Shown piece after piece: positions 41,651 to 53,434 of a stretch of DNA of 64,000 nt; within the stretch, counting starts at the first letter, position 1; the number at the start of each line of letters is the position of its first letter. The notes below the pieces were generated by a model, which saw only the letters and a list, made by a program, of their open reading frames with translations, had not been told where the DNA came from and made no database searches. The DNA lies in contig OY540821.1 in NCBI GenBank assembly GCA_961205875.1, positions 8,432,001-8,496,000 of the forward strand. The letters run 5' to 3'. The DNA is from Sialis fuliginosa (lineage: Eukaryota; Arthropoda; Insecta; Megaloptera; Sialidae). Made by a program: the position numbers and the translations under genes.

Positions 41651-44600
41651 ATGACGGAATACTTCGGATGGATTAAATATTATTTGTTATTAGTGTTTCT
41701 ATTTAAGGTAAAATATTTTTAATATTATCAGTGCAATATATTTAAAATATAATTATTTTGAATGGTTTTATACATATAATACCTGAGTCCAACTCGGTTA
41801 TAGCAATATTCTAGGGACCAATGGTTTTATTTAGTTATAACCAAGTGACGTTGTAACCGAGGTCGGGAAAAAAAATCTAAAATTAAGTAAGAGTGATTTT
41901 TGTATCACATAAAAAACATTTTATTGAAAAGTTATTACAGTATATATAATATTGTTGGACGTAAATATTAACTTGAATTAAGAGTGTATTTATTATATTA
42001 AAAAAATATTATTTTCGTTATATTTACATAAAATAAGGATTTATTTACTCAAGTCAACGATTCTGCCAGTGTATGAATTAGTTGATAGCAATTTTCATAT
42101 CTAATAAATCTTAAATTTTTTAAAATTCTGGTATTTTATAATCAGCTCTAATAGAAAACAAATTGTATATATTTCACTCTTTGAAAATTTCCAAAAATAT
42201 CAAATTTTTTTGACTTAAACCCAAATTGCATTTAAATTAAAAATACCTATAATATGTGATTTTTTTTTCATAATTTTATCTATTGAATTCTACCCTTTAA
42301 ATGTGATTTAAAAAAAGTAAAATTTATTATTTCATTTTAATGAAACACAAATTATTAAAATCGAAAATAATAACACAGCACAGGTCAAAATAGCACCATA
42401 TCCGATTCATTTTGAAAACAACTTCGAAAAATCTAATTTTAATTTTCAAAAATTAGATTTTTCAGATTCAGCCCATCATAATACATATAAATACAATGCT
42501 CTCCGAAAAAGTTCTTTACATTTTTTTTTTTTTGGTTGTGTTATTTATTTATTTATCTTTGTAGAATATTCTGGCATTTAACGATACAGTTTTGTTAGCC
42601 GATTACATTCCTACAAGAGGCAAGCCATGGCATGTGACAATAAACCCAATGAGAGAGTCGGGGACAAGATTTGAATACAGTGGTGCACTGATTGGAGTAC
42701 ATTGGGTGCTTACATCTGCATTTGTTGTGAAAGGGTAAATTATAACATAACTGAATCTCAAACTAACGGTCTGATTTAGCAAGGGTGTGTCTGTTATATA
42801 ATTTATTGAAAAAATTGCACATTTAAGATATATTTGTAATAAAAGTTTTACCTGAAAAGTTTAATTTTTAATTATTTTATTGACAAATTTCGGAAAATAG
42901 TTTTTTGGTCGTTATACCGAGGTTTTATTGTACTTTTATAAAATTTAATGTCTACTGTATTAAGGCACTATATCTTTTTAAAATTTCATACGTGTATAAA
43001 AAAGGGTTTGGGAAAGTTCAAAAGTTTTGGTTTCTTCCACTCACGTTATAAACATACGTATACTAAATTTAGTTAAAATACATCAATATGTGATTAATAA
43101 AGTCAAATTTAAGTCGATTTAAATAAAAATTTCTATTGTTTACGGATATCCGCAAATTTTGTATAATTAATGATAATGGCACTGCAGTTTACAAAAATAT
43201 TTTTTGAAACAATGTACAATAAAAATAAAATGCAATTAAACAGAATTTGTTTGAAATTTACACTTTTTTTGTTTTGGTGTCAACCAACCATATATTTTTT
43301 ATGTGATATATACAATATACATGTATTTTTTTATAATCATTCGACATTGATTTTGAAATACAATAGAGTGTATGTAAAAAAAATTAAATATATATATTTT
43401 TCAGCTAAAAGTATACAGACTTCTAAACTTTTTTTTAATTTCGAGCCCTTTTAATTCATAACACATTTTTATAAACCCATTGGACACACAATTTAATTTT
43501 ATGATTTTTTAAATAACATTTTACGACACAAAAAATCGTAGAATTGTAAACAATGTAAAGCAGATGCTATGATAATTATAATATAATAATTAATAAATAG
43601 ATAACAGTAATAATTAGTTTAAATGTCGAACATTTTGACACTCATTGACCGATTGTCATCAAATTAAGCTGTTTTACAGTTAAGTGTCTATAGATTTATT
43701 ATTCAATAATGGCAGTTATCAAATATCAATAAATATTTATAATTTATATAGTACATTTAATTAAACAAGAGTCCAACACTGGGGTATGATTCAAGACTCG
43801 TGCCAGTACCTTATTTTATCTTTCCCTAACGGAGGGTGAGGGGGGTATTGAATATTAGTAATTTTGTTTATATTTTATTTTGCTATATGCATTTTTATGA
43901 ACGTATTTTTCCAGGTCAGTATCATGGGATTTGACATTTAATCTCGAAGACATTACACAAATGCAAAGGTCCAGGACTGCGTGTTATCACAGAAAGTACC
44001 GCGACGGTCGTCCAGAGAACGACATAGGGATTATAAAAACACCAATACCGTTAACTTTCACAGGTGAATTGAGATTTTTCAAACAAAAAGTTTGATATGT
44101 TTTAAATACGTACTGTTCTTTCTTTAATGTCGATGTGTCCACTGCAATATGTAACGAAACGTTGGCCGATATTACGGCCCAATTGATGCGGTTTACACAT
44201 CGAGATATATTTTCCGAGTAAATAAATTATGTTAAAATTTAATTTAAAAAATAGTATATTCAATTTTCACGTAGAATGCATCGTTCTTGATAAATATTTT
44301 AAAAGAAAAAAATGGGATACTTCCTCCCCTCTATTTACTATAAAAACTCAACTAGCAATCTAAGTTTCATTAAAATCCGTTCAGTAGTTCATAATGTTAT
44401 ATATACTATACTAATTTACTTAGGTAAAAGGTAGTACATAATATAATTTTTTCAAAAATTTTTAGTTTTAGTTTTTTAGAACCAATTAACCGTGTAAATG
44501 GAGGGATTACTGTAGTGTTACTTTAACCTCTTTGATATATTGAGAAAAAACTGATAATAGATTGTCATAATCTTAAACAAGGGTCACATATTTTTATAGT

Positions 44601-47600
44601 TGCATTATATTTCATATCTAAATATTATTTTCCAGTAAGAGGTGTATATAAAAATGAAATTCTTTCTTTTATTTAAATAAATACTGAACGTCCGATTAAC
44701 TTTTATTTATTTAATCAATTTATTTCGTAAATGCTATACATTGTACATTATGTACATTGTTTGTATAGTTTTGCGTCAACTTATTGTTATAAATATTTGC
44801 AAATCATTTATATACAATACATAATATGTTTTTTAGGTTTAGTTAAATACGTCACTCATGCCCAGTATTATAAAGAATTTGCTTGAGTGCAAAACGCTAT
44901 CTGCTAGGTATTAAATATAAATGACAACCACTAACAGATGTAGCCAATGAAGTCGTACATATAATGACTTGAACATGCGTATTAAGTAGAAATCAGCGAC
45001 TTAAATAAGTGCTACCAAGTGTACCTAATAAAATGCATAGCATTTACATTATTATACATTTATTACCACTGCTTTAAAATATCAAGGAATTTCATAACAA
45101 TTTGACACCTGGCAGATAGCGTTAAATTCTTTATAATACCGGGCATCAGAAGTTAAAACGAGCAGATCCTATTGACAGTGTCTATATGACCATGTAGAAA
45201 AAAATTAATTCAACCTCCTTTTTTAAGAAATCCTTAAAAAAGGAAAATATTTTGTCTGTAAATTTCTTTACGAAATTTTTTAAGGCTTATTTAAAAAAAT
45301 CTCTGTTACCTCCGCCCTGGTCTACATATAATTCAAGGTTTTATATACTATTGCTTATTGATTATCAATTTTAAAAATCTATATATCTACAGTGTATTCC
45401 AAGTTAATTAAGACATAGAAAATTTCACATGGGGACAATTAGAAATGTTGTAGTAACCTTTGGTCAAATTTAACGAATTGTGATTGGTGCAATTTGAAAT
45501 GCCGCCTCGAAACTAATTGCTAAATTTCAAATTTGCAAAATTTCAAACAGTATTTTGTTTTCAACAATAAAATACATTAATGAAATTAAAGTAAACATCC
45601 TATACTCTATTTCATTTAAGAATGCAGTGGTTACCGTGGTTTCTGACGATTAAATGCACGATTCGTACCGTCAAACCCCCGGCAACCACTGCATTCTTAA
45701 ATGAAATAGAGTATTATAGATAAAATTATAATAATATTTTTTGGTAAATATAAATTTGAAAACAAAATACTAATTACTATTTTATTAAATTTTGTGGCGG
45801 CATTTCAAAATGCACCAATGACACATCGTTAAATTTGACCAAAAGGTTACTACAATACTTCTAATTACCATGTTAAATTTCCTGTCTTAATCAACTTGGA
45901 ATACACTGTATATACATTATACTATGATTTTTTACATGAATATTAATTTTTCAGATACGTTATACCCAGTCCATTTAGAACCACCCTGTGATATTCAGAT
46001 AAATCAGTTTCGCAGACCGATTGATATGAGCGGATGGAGACGGTGGAATAAGTTTGAAGGTAAGTCTTCCACGGTCAATTGGGTTCGTCACATAAGGAAC
46101 ATACCCTCTCACAATTCTACGTTTCCACGTTTTTTTTTATAGATATTAAATATTAAATTTTAATTTTAGTTCTACGATACATAGAGTGTCCAAGGTTGTC
46201 AGTAATGAATATGAACGAGTGTAGAAGTGAGATGCATGATTCTACAATAAGAGAACCTTTACTTTGTCTCAGAGACAGAACACGGACATGTCCCTGTTAT
46301 GTAAGTATTAGCTGTTACCCGCGCGACTTCGTCCGTGTGGTAATACAGATTTATGTTATGTTATAGTCGATAAAACAGTTTTTTCAGTTTCGCATTTGCA
46401 CGCTAGGTGTCTACATACCCATTTTTAAACGAGATATAAAGTGGCCTATGTCGTTCCTGTTCAGCGGTTTAGCCGTGAAAAAATAACAAACAGACAAACA
46501 GACAGACAGACATTCACATTTATAATATTAGTATGGGAGTATGGGTAGACCGCAATCAACAAAGTGTTGATATATATAGGGAAATCAATATTATAGTTGA
46601 TAGATGCATTTTTTTTCTATTGTCAAAATTATATCCAAAAATATTCATAGAAAAAATACACGGACACACGGATACACGGACAGATGGACAGATAGACAGA
46701 TACAAAACGAAAAGTGTTTGTCTTGACGTGAAACGGAATGATCAATTTAAAATTTTGAAATCGGAGAACATTTTTTTTGTCTCAATCTGAAACGATCACA
46801 AAGCTTCTCGTATCTTCGGTATTGCGAGGAAGCAATAAAGTACTGCAATTATGTAAAAATTGATTTACAGTTTATAATCTTTAAATTTCAATACTTTCCA
46901 CAGATAATTTTTTTAATTAAAATCTGTTTTTTTTGTTCGAAAACAAAAACAAACAATTTTTTTTCAGTTTCAAAAGTCATATGCATAGGAAAGTAAATAT
47001 TTACATGCATCTAGAATAACATTGGTTTCCCTATGTACCGTAGTCAACTTCTACACCCCAAGAAATGCTGTAGATGTGTTTAAAAATATTTCAAATATGG
47101 AAATTTGGAAAAGTTTCCAAATGGAAAAAGCTTAAAGTTTCATTAATTAATTTATGGGCCATTTTCACTACTATAAAGATTAAACAATTATAAACTATAG
47201 ATTGGTTACCATTTTTATAGTTATTGATACACATTAATATAAATTAAGAGTGTCGTTTTATCTTTAGTATTTAAAAAGAAGATTAAAGAAAAATAATAAA
47301 AAAACTTCTAACAAAAGTTTGTTTGGTATCACTGCACCACGTAGCATTATGACTTTCACTGAACTCATGTTACTAATAAAACAACTACCTCTTTATTTTA
47401 ACCCATTAACGCCCAAGAGTGCGTCAACACAACATTAAAAATTGGGGAACTTGGGCCGCCCAAAAATATATAAACATATCAACAAAACATTTCTTATAAT
47501 TTTTGAAAACATCCCTTTGTGCATTAATGGGTTAAATCAATTTAATTACGAAAATCCGCAAATATATTTTGTTTTTTAAATTATAGCCTTTTATTTGGTA

Positions 47601-49427
47601 CATAGTTTTTCTCCAGTAATGAACAACGTAAAACCAGTAATGAACACTTGCTTAAGATTTGAAAATTATTAGTAATACTACACAAATGTTATAAAATAAA
47701 AAATCGTAAAATTTAAAACAATGTAAAGTATTTACACAAGAAAATACACTTTTTTTGATAGTCTGCCGAACCGCGATATTTATTTGTCTGTCCACTGTTT
47801 TTAAACAAAACAATCAATTATCATCAAATCACGCTGAAAGACAGTTAAATGTATATATATAGATTAATATCCAGGAATGGTAGTAATCAAATATCAACAA
47901 ATATTTATAATTCGATACATTTAATTTAAAAATGTTCAACACTGGGGTATTGTTAAAGACTGGTGCCAGTACCTTATATATGTATTGTCTAATTATTAAA
48001 CAGATTACCAAAATTCCATTTATGATATTAAATTACTTGCTATGATATATGATCTAAATTCATTATGTTGACTATATTATTTACTTTGTTTGCATTCGTC
48101 AAACAATATTTGTGTTGTATTTAATTGGATTAAAATTATGCCTCATATTTCAATGGTATAAAACGTCGGGAATTCTTAATTAAAAAAATTAGCGGGTTTT
48201 ATTACACAAGCTGTTTTCAATAAATCATGATTTTTAATTTTTTTTTATTATGTAATTCTTTAATGTCAGATGAACGTGTTATTTGTAGGGTAATTTTGGA
48301 ATGTTTTATATTGTTGTGAGGTTAATTAAACTACACTATTAATTAATAAAGCTGTATACTGAGACGATGCAATAAATTTAGACGAGACTTTTTTTTTACA
48401 TTCTTATAATAAATTTAATATTCTGGAATGGTTCAATATACTGAAAAATTGGCAGGAAATTAATTATTATTATTATAGATAATATTATTCTCTCCATTTT
48501 TTTTCTATTACGTACCGTTTCAAAGATAATAAAAAAATCACAAGAGTACATTTTTGGTCTAAATTAGTGATACTCTTCAAAAAAAGGAGGTGCACATCTA
48601 TTACACTTGTGTTTTTTTTCTATTATGTATATTGTTTCAAATCTAATAAATAATAAAAATAAAAAAAAACATTGACAAGAGTAAACTTTTGGTGATATTC
48701 TTCAAAAATATGAGATGCACATCTAATAAACTACTACAGAGGTCACCAAACTTTTCGAGAAACGGGCCGGATCGAATTTTTTTAAACATTGGGGGCCGGA
48801 CGAAAAATATTCTTGTTGGAATCCTATTAGAACATTTATTTACATGTGCAATTAGCTATGTAAATAGAGTATATATCGTTTATAATAAATAAATATTCAA
48901 ATGTAGATAAATACACATATTTACATCAAATCCTTAAATTATATAAAATTAATATTTCTTATATGTATAAAAAATATTTATATATAAAAATCGGGGGCCG
49001 GATGTAAAACTTTGGAAAGTCGGATCCGGTCCACGGGCCGTATTTTGGTGACCGCTGACGTACTGTTTCTAAGATAATAAAAAAACATTGACAAGAGTAA
49101 ATTTTTGGTCTAAATTAGTGATACTCTTCAAAAATATAAGATGCGCATCTATTATACTTATGACACAATAAAAATAATAGTTATTCTCGATTCTATTACT
49201 CTTAAAAAAATTTTTGAGATTACGAACTACATAAAAAAATTATTTAAATATATTTTGTTTTATAGACAAACAGTGGAAGCCCTTTGGTCTATAAAGGAGA
49301 CAACGATGAGAACATTTTGCTGGGACATATCAGTTTTTTCAACCCTCATAATCCATTTTCTTGTGTTGGTGCAATAAGGGTCTCATATTACATAGAATGG
49401 ATTGAAACTATGGTTTGCGAGTTATAA
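41651..49427 (+). CDS. Serine protease homolog lacking His and one disulfide, SPH4
   Basis: Six exons, join(41651..41707, 42565..42734, 43915..44063, 45955..46059, 46170..46300, 49266..49427), give 257 residues. Residues 1 to about 24 act as signal peptide (MTEYFGWIKYYLLLVFLFK...). S1 landmarks: PWHVTI (40-45), YSGALIGVHWVLTSAFVVKG (57-76), ENDIGIIK (110-117), SGW (about residues 149-151) and TNSGSP (205-210). Asp112 and Ser207 of the triad remain but His is Phe72, and the two Cys that normally bracket it are Tyr57 and Val73, a paired loss. Other Cys remain. The intron between the leader and N-terminal exons seen in SPH1-3 is absent; later intron phases (2,1,1,0) and cumulative lengths (376, 481, 612 nt) equal SPH1 exactly, so SPH1 and SPH4 are probably closest. 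Introns are large (up to 3 kb) and full of MITEs. AATAAA at 49493-49498. Confidence 0.87.
41779..42946. repeat. Tigger/pogo-like terminal fragments around SPH4 exon 2
   Basis: Left of the exon, at 41783-41870, ACTCGGTTATAGC and GTTGTAACCGAGG are inverted-like. Right of it, at 42900-42935, GTCGTTATACCGAGGTTTTA matches the inverse of the common AACCTCGGTATAACGAC pogo end. These could be two independent remnants or the ends of one element. Confidence 0.45.
43541..43813 (-). mobile_element. AGGTACTGGCACC-family MITE, 5'-truncated, in SPH4 intron 2
   Basis: Reverse-oriented partial copy ending GTGCCAGTACCTTA. It retains the uninterrupted AACAATGTAAAGCAGATGC site that is split in the copy at 40519-41297. 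Confidence 0.8.
44858..45146. mobile_element. MITE in SPH4 intron 3
   Basis: A 289-bp element with inverted ends ATGCCCAGTATTATAAAGAA and ATGCCCGGTATTATAAAGAA; second inverted block CGCTATCTGCTAGG/CCTGGCAGATAGCG. Confidence 0.8.
45390..45908. mobile_element. mariner-like MITE with nested palindrome in SPH4 intron 3
   Basis: A 519-bp TA-flanked element, ends CAGTGTATTCCAAGTTAATT and (inverted) CAGTGTATTCCAAGTTGATT. The centre has its own inverted repeat, CTCTATTTCATTTAAGAATG with GCAGTGGTT, at about 45607-45635 and 45682-45712. Confidence 0.87.
46308..46536 (+). repeat. RTE-like repeat in SPH4 intron 5
   Basis: Begins AGCTGTTACCCGCGCGACTT and ends CATTTATAATATTAGTATGG with a (GACA)n tract; shorter than 15668-15895 through an internal deletion. 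The following 46540-46845 belongs to another family shared with 51720-52210 and 55500-55860. Confidence 0.75.
46655..46845 (+). repeat. ACGGACA-tract / CGAAAAGTGTTTGTC repeat
   Basis: An ACACGGACA tract followed by AACGAAAAGTGTTTGTCTTG, AAATTTTGAAATCGGAGAAC and AGCTTCTCGTATCTTCGG. The same order is seen at 55680-55860. Confidence 0.75.
47330..47974 (-). mobile_element. AGGTACTGGCACC-family MITE with nested MITE, SPH4 intron 5
   Basis: Reverse-oriented copy ending GACTGGTGCCAGTACCTTA; interrupted at 47402-47531 by a TTAA-flanked insertion. Confidence 0.8.
47402..47531. mobile_element. 130-bp piggyBac-like MITE
   Basis: Ends CCCATTAACGC and GCATTAATGGG, flanked by TTAA at 47398-47401 and 47532-47535. 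The uninterrupted site (CTCTTTATTAAATC) is seen at 36724 and elsewhere, confirming the insertion. Confidence 0.88.
48737..49057. mobile_element. hAT-like MITE in SPH4 intron 5
   Basis: A 321-bp element, ends CAGAGGTCACCAAAC and (inverted) CAGCGGTCACCAAAA, with GGGCCGGA blocks inside each end. Flanking 8-mers AACTACTA and ACGTACTG agree at 5 of 8 positions, so the target duplication is only weakly supported. It sits in a local tandem array (about 48480-49145) whose unit includes AAAAACATTGACAAGAGTAA. Confidence 0.7.
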
Positions 49428-49499
49428 AAAATTGTATATTTTATATTGAAATATAATATATTTCAGTATAATTAACTCTAAATGTAAATGTAAATAAAA

Positions 49500-50324
49500 T
49501 AAGTTATATTTTGTAAGATTCTAAATTAATTAATATAAAATTTAATATATCTACAATGAATTGGTATTTTGTATATTATAATAATTATTATTATTAATTA
49601 ATTAATAAAGATACATTTTATTGTTATTAATTCAGTAGGTATTAAATTATGTATACACTACACAGCTAGAAGCAAGGTGAGCTGAACATCTTTATAATAA
49701 TTTAAATGGTAGAAAGAAACAACAATTATTTGGACATTTGAATTTATTATTATAAAGAATTAACAGTTTTTATTTATTTTTATAAATGATGGTAACCATA
49801 CAAACAACAAAGTTAAACATACATACATTTGTTATAAATATTCACATATTATTATCATTAAATTTAAATCTGAGTTAATGCATTTTATCCCTAAAAGTAT
49901 TATACAGTTCATTTTAGAAAATTTTAAATTAATTCTTCTAATTCTGTCCAATTTTTTTATTGTTATTAATAATGGGTTATTTCTTCTTCTTCCTTTGTTG
50001 GTATTATTTTCTTTTTTTAATAATACAGCCAAGAATAGGTTATTTAACGTATAGTTTTTTTTTTAAGATTAATTAATAATTTATTATTTTCTTCACTCAC
50101 TATTTCCATGATTATTAATTCAAAATTATAATAGAGAACTTCATTCTTCTATACAAGTTTATAAATCTCATGTTTGCAGAAAAATTCAACTTTACCGTTC
50201 AAGTATTTACAGTATTAATGTCGTTATTCACAAAATTTAACAAACTTTATCATTTTCGTTCAAAAAAATATCAATATTTGATTTTCATATTAATATAAGA
50301 TAATTTGTATCTATATAATGTATA
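49500..50324. other. Intergenic AT-rich DNA
   Basis: 3' flank of SPH4; no gene or element recognised. Confidence 0.4.
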
Positions 50325-51200
50325 CAGTGGTACTCAACGCGTGGTTCGCCAGTCACGTGTTGACAATGATTCATTTTAAGTGTTGATATAATCAGAACTA
50401 CAACAAGTAATTAAAAAAAATTGGTCATGATGATTTTTGAATTTGAAACAATCAGCTCGAATTCATATTTCAATGTTTATGATATGTTTATACGTACTAG
50501 CGTTTCTTCCTTGGCTTCGTCCGCATTGTATTCGTTTTAATGAACAATTTATATCTATCTTTATATTATAATAAAACGGCCAAGTGTGTTTTGGGCACGC
50601 ACATGATAAGTTTCCGTAGTCATTACGATTTATAAAGAAGAGTTATTTTAATTTTTGTTATAAAGTATTATTTATGCTACAATGTTCGTTATAATTTTCA
50701 TTGAAAGTACAAACTAAAAGCTACATTATTTTTATATTTTTTGCATCGATAGTTTAGAAAGTAGAAGGGGGAAGGGGCGCTCTGATAACGACTTTAAACG
50801 CAAATATATCGTGAAAGATCATTTAACATTTTTTGTTGCATTTTAGGAGACCTATCTAAAGATATCCCACACTATGGGATAAGTGAATTTATTTTAAATA
50901 TACTTTTTAGTCTATGAGAATTAAATAAATAAATCTCATCATTTCTGTTTTTTGGTCATCAATCTACGCCCGTAAACCAAATTTCATGTTAATAGGTATA
51001 CAAATTTTATAGATAGACGGACAGAGCGAAACTATAAGGGTTCCTAGTTTTCTACGGAATCTTTAAAAATTAATGTTCGTTTGTAAGTACTGAACGGATT
51101 TTATTTTAGTTTTTACTGATGGATAGAGTGTTTCACGACGAAGGTTTAGGAGTATAATTTGTGGATATTAACCCAGATAACACCGGGTCAAATAATATCT
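50325..51200 (+). repeat. Decayed hAT end and RTE-like repeat
   Basis: A CAGTGGTACTCAACGCGTGG hAT-type end occurs at 50326. From 50577 the order AACGGCCAAGTGTGTTTTGG, GCACGCACATGATAAG, CCAAATTTCATGTTAATAGG, GACGGACAGAGCGAAAC and AGGGTTCCTAGTTTTCTACG follows a repeat abundant in moths and butterflies; 51120-51190 (GATAGAGTGTTTCACGACG) continues with another common RTE-like block. Confidence 0.65.
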
Positions 51201-51719
51201 AATACTAATTTGGAACAATTTTTTTATCCGTTTTAATTAAAACCGTATAGAAATAAAGTATAACACATCTTTCTCAACCCTTAGGAGGTAAATTTCGGTA
51301 AGTAAAAATTTAGAAGGTGCTTACAATATTAAAAGAAGCTACCCCTGAAATTTCACATTTTTAGGTCCAGGGGTTTGAATTGGGCGTTTATATTCATATC
51401 AAACCTTTTTGATTGAAGATCACCATAGAAAAAAGGGGAGTGAAAGTTGGGGTACCACTGTATTAATATATATTATGTAACAGGCATATTGAAAGCAAAT
51501 ATAGGCTTGTCGAATAATGTAAATAAGATATTTATGTTTGTATATAAATATTACTATTTACTTATCCCCCCCTTTCCTCCCCGCTCCACCCCCTGAATCA
51601 CTCGCCGTTGAGCACATGGTAGTTGAGAAAGATAAGCAATCTAAAAATGTGTGCTTAAATTATTTGTTTATCTTTTATTTTCAAACGACAGTTATATTAT
51701 GTAATATGCAAGTGTAAAA

Positions 51720-52210
51720 ATAATGATTTGAATGCCACCCCTCCCCCTTAAACACGATTTTGATAAATTTGAAATGGGACCATCCTCAAGTCAGACCCAA
51801 CCAATTAACCAAGTTTCATTAATATCGGTTTTGTGGTTCATGAGTTATGCGTGCAACAAGGATTCAAAGGACAGACACCCATGTAGAAAATTACAAAAGG
51901 GGCCATGGTTGGTCCAGGCTTGCGCCAATGCTAACCAACACTGGGCCAAGATAGAAATAATAATTTTGTTCAATACTCGGCCAAGGCTGGCCCAGAGTTG
52001 GCCCAATAAAGAATAGGTGACCTGAAGCTCGGTATCTGAAAGTTGACCTAAACTGGAACCAATAACAAAAAGCAGCACTTGGTAACGCAATATTGGGCAG
52101 ACAGGGAACAAAAAGATCAAGTTAAAATTTTGAAATTGAATAGGAATTTTTTTCTCATTTTTAAACGATCACAAAACTTCTCGTATCTTTGATATGGCGG
52201 CGAAGCAAAA
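51720..52210 (+). repeat. GGGACC/ATATCGG repeat with nested GGCCCA-rich insert
   Basis: The outer blocks (CACCCCTCCCCCTTAAACAC, TTTGAAATGGGACCATCC, TTCATGAGTTATGCGTG, CGATCACAAAACTTCTCG) are colinear with 55500-55860. Between AGGACAGACA (51875) and GGCAGACAGG (52104) lies a segment of about 225 bp rich in TTGGCCCA/TGGGCCAA variants that replaces the GACGGACG tract of the sister copy. Confidence 0.7.
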
Positions 52211-53430
52211 TATGTACCTAATTTTATAAAATTAACGCCAAAAAAGAATTTATCTGAAAGAAACTTTAACTGAATTTAATATATATTTAATATATTCTGA
52301 CGCTGTTTATCCTTTTTTTTGTAAGGCTTGAAAAATAAAGAAATTTTTTTATTCTATTCTATTCTATAGAGATGTGTAATTTTCCCAATTTTCCTATTCC
52401 TATCTATATAATATATGTACATATATATGAATAAATTTACATGTTATTACATATGTTTATACATAAATATCAAACTATAGTTTAATCCCACATTAGTTTA
52501 ATAATATAACTTTAAACTGTAATATCAACATATGTATGTAAATTATTACCAGTACAATGTAGGGTTTTACTAAATATTATATTAAAAATACATAATACCT
52601 TAACCCATTAAGGATTAAAGAACAATTTTTTTTTAAATCTTTGAGCTCCAAACTCATTAAGAATAACGGAAGTAATATAAATAAAAGTAATATATTTGAC
52701 TATTTATTTTTATGGTTCTGAAAAAAAATATGGCGGATTGTATGTCGAAAAGTATAAAAAAATAAGAGATTTTTTATTTTCACGATTTTTTTTCGAGTCG
52801 AAAGAGTATCAGAATTGAATTAAAACTATGATCAACGGTGATCGGAGGTATCAGAGTTTAAGAAAACATTTTTTTTCTCACCTTAAAAAAGAAGGAAATA
52901 AACATTTTATGTACAGTTTTCACTACATATTCTATATAAAAAAAAATCGAAAAAGTATAAACAAAGACTATATTAATAAATCCTGCTAATTGCTATCTAA
53001 TTGTAAGAATTAGAACAACCTACAAAGATTTTTTAATGCACTGTTACGCAAAAAAAGGTTATTGTAGCCTTGATCATACTAAAACAATTTAAACCTTGTA
53101 TAATGAATCTTTTTTAATATTACGGTTCAGTCTATGTCTGCAAAACTGTAACAGATTAACGAACATTTCCATGCTCAAACATTACACGTTACGATCTCAT
53201 ATTACCACCTGCGAACTACAAACAATGAATATTAACTACACAGAAAAAAAAATTATAAAGACGAAAATAAGTTTTTTACTTGGTGTTTTTTTTTTGTTAT
53301 GATTTTTATTTAACCTGCCAGTGGAGGCGTGTGATCTATCTGACTCAACGACATCTATGACGAGCTATATTAACAAAACGTAATTTTTTCTTTACTGATC
53401 CACCAGTCTACCTTCAAACTGAATCATGTT
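52211..53430. other. Intergenic DNA with a (TTCTA)n tail
   Basis: No gene. At about 52312-52372 AATAAAGAAATTTTTTTATT is followed by a short TTCTA repeat, resembling the 3' tail of a retroposon. The rest is AT-rich. Confidence 0.45.
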
Positions 53431-53434
53431 AAAA

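Noticed and set aside
51732..52120. Overlapping frames of 94 (+) and 91 (-) codons
   Set aside because: Created by the GGGACC repeat and its GGCCCA-rich insert; the same frame in the sister copy at 55542-55751 ends in the GACG tract.
53096..53302. 68-codon + frame
   Set aside because: AT-rich chance frame with no signal peptide, splice partner or recognisable motif.
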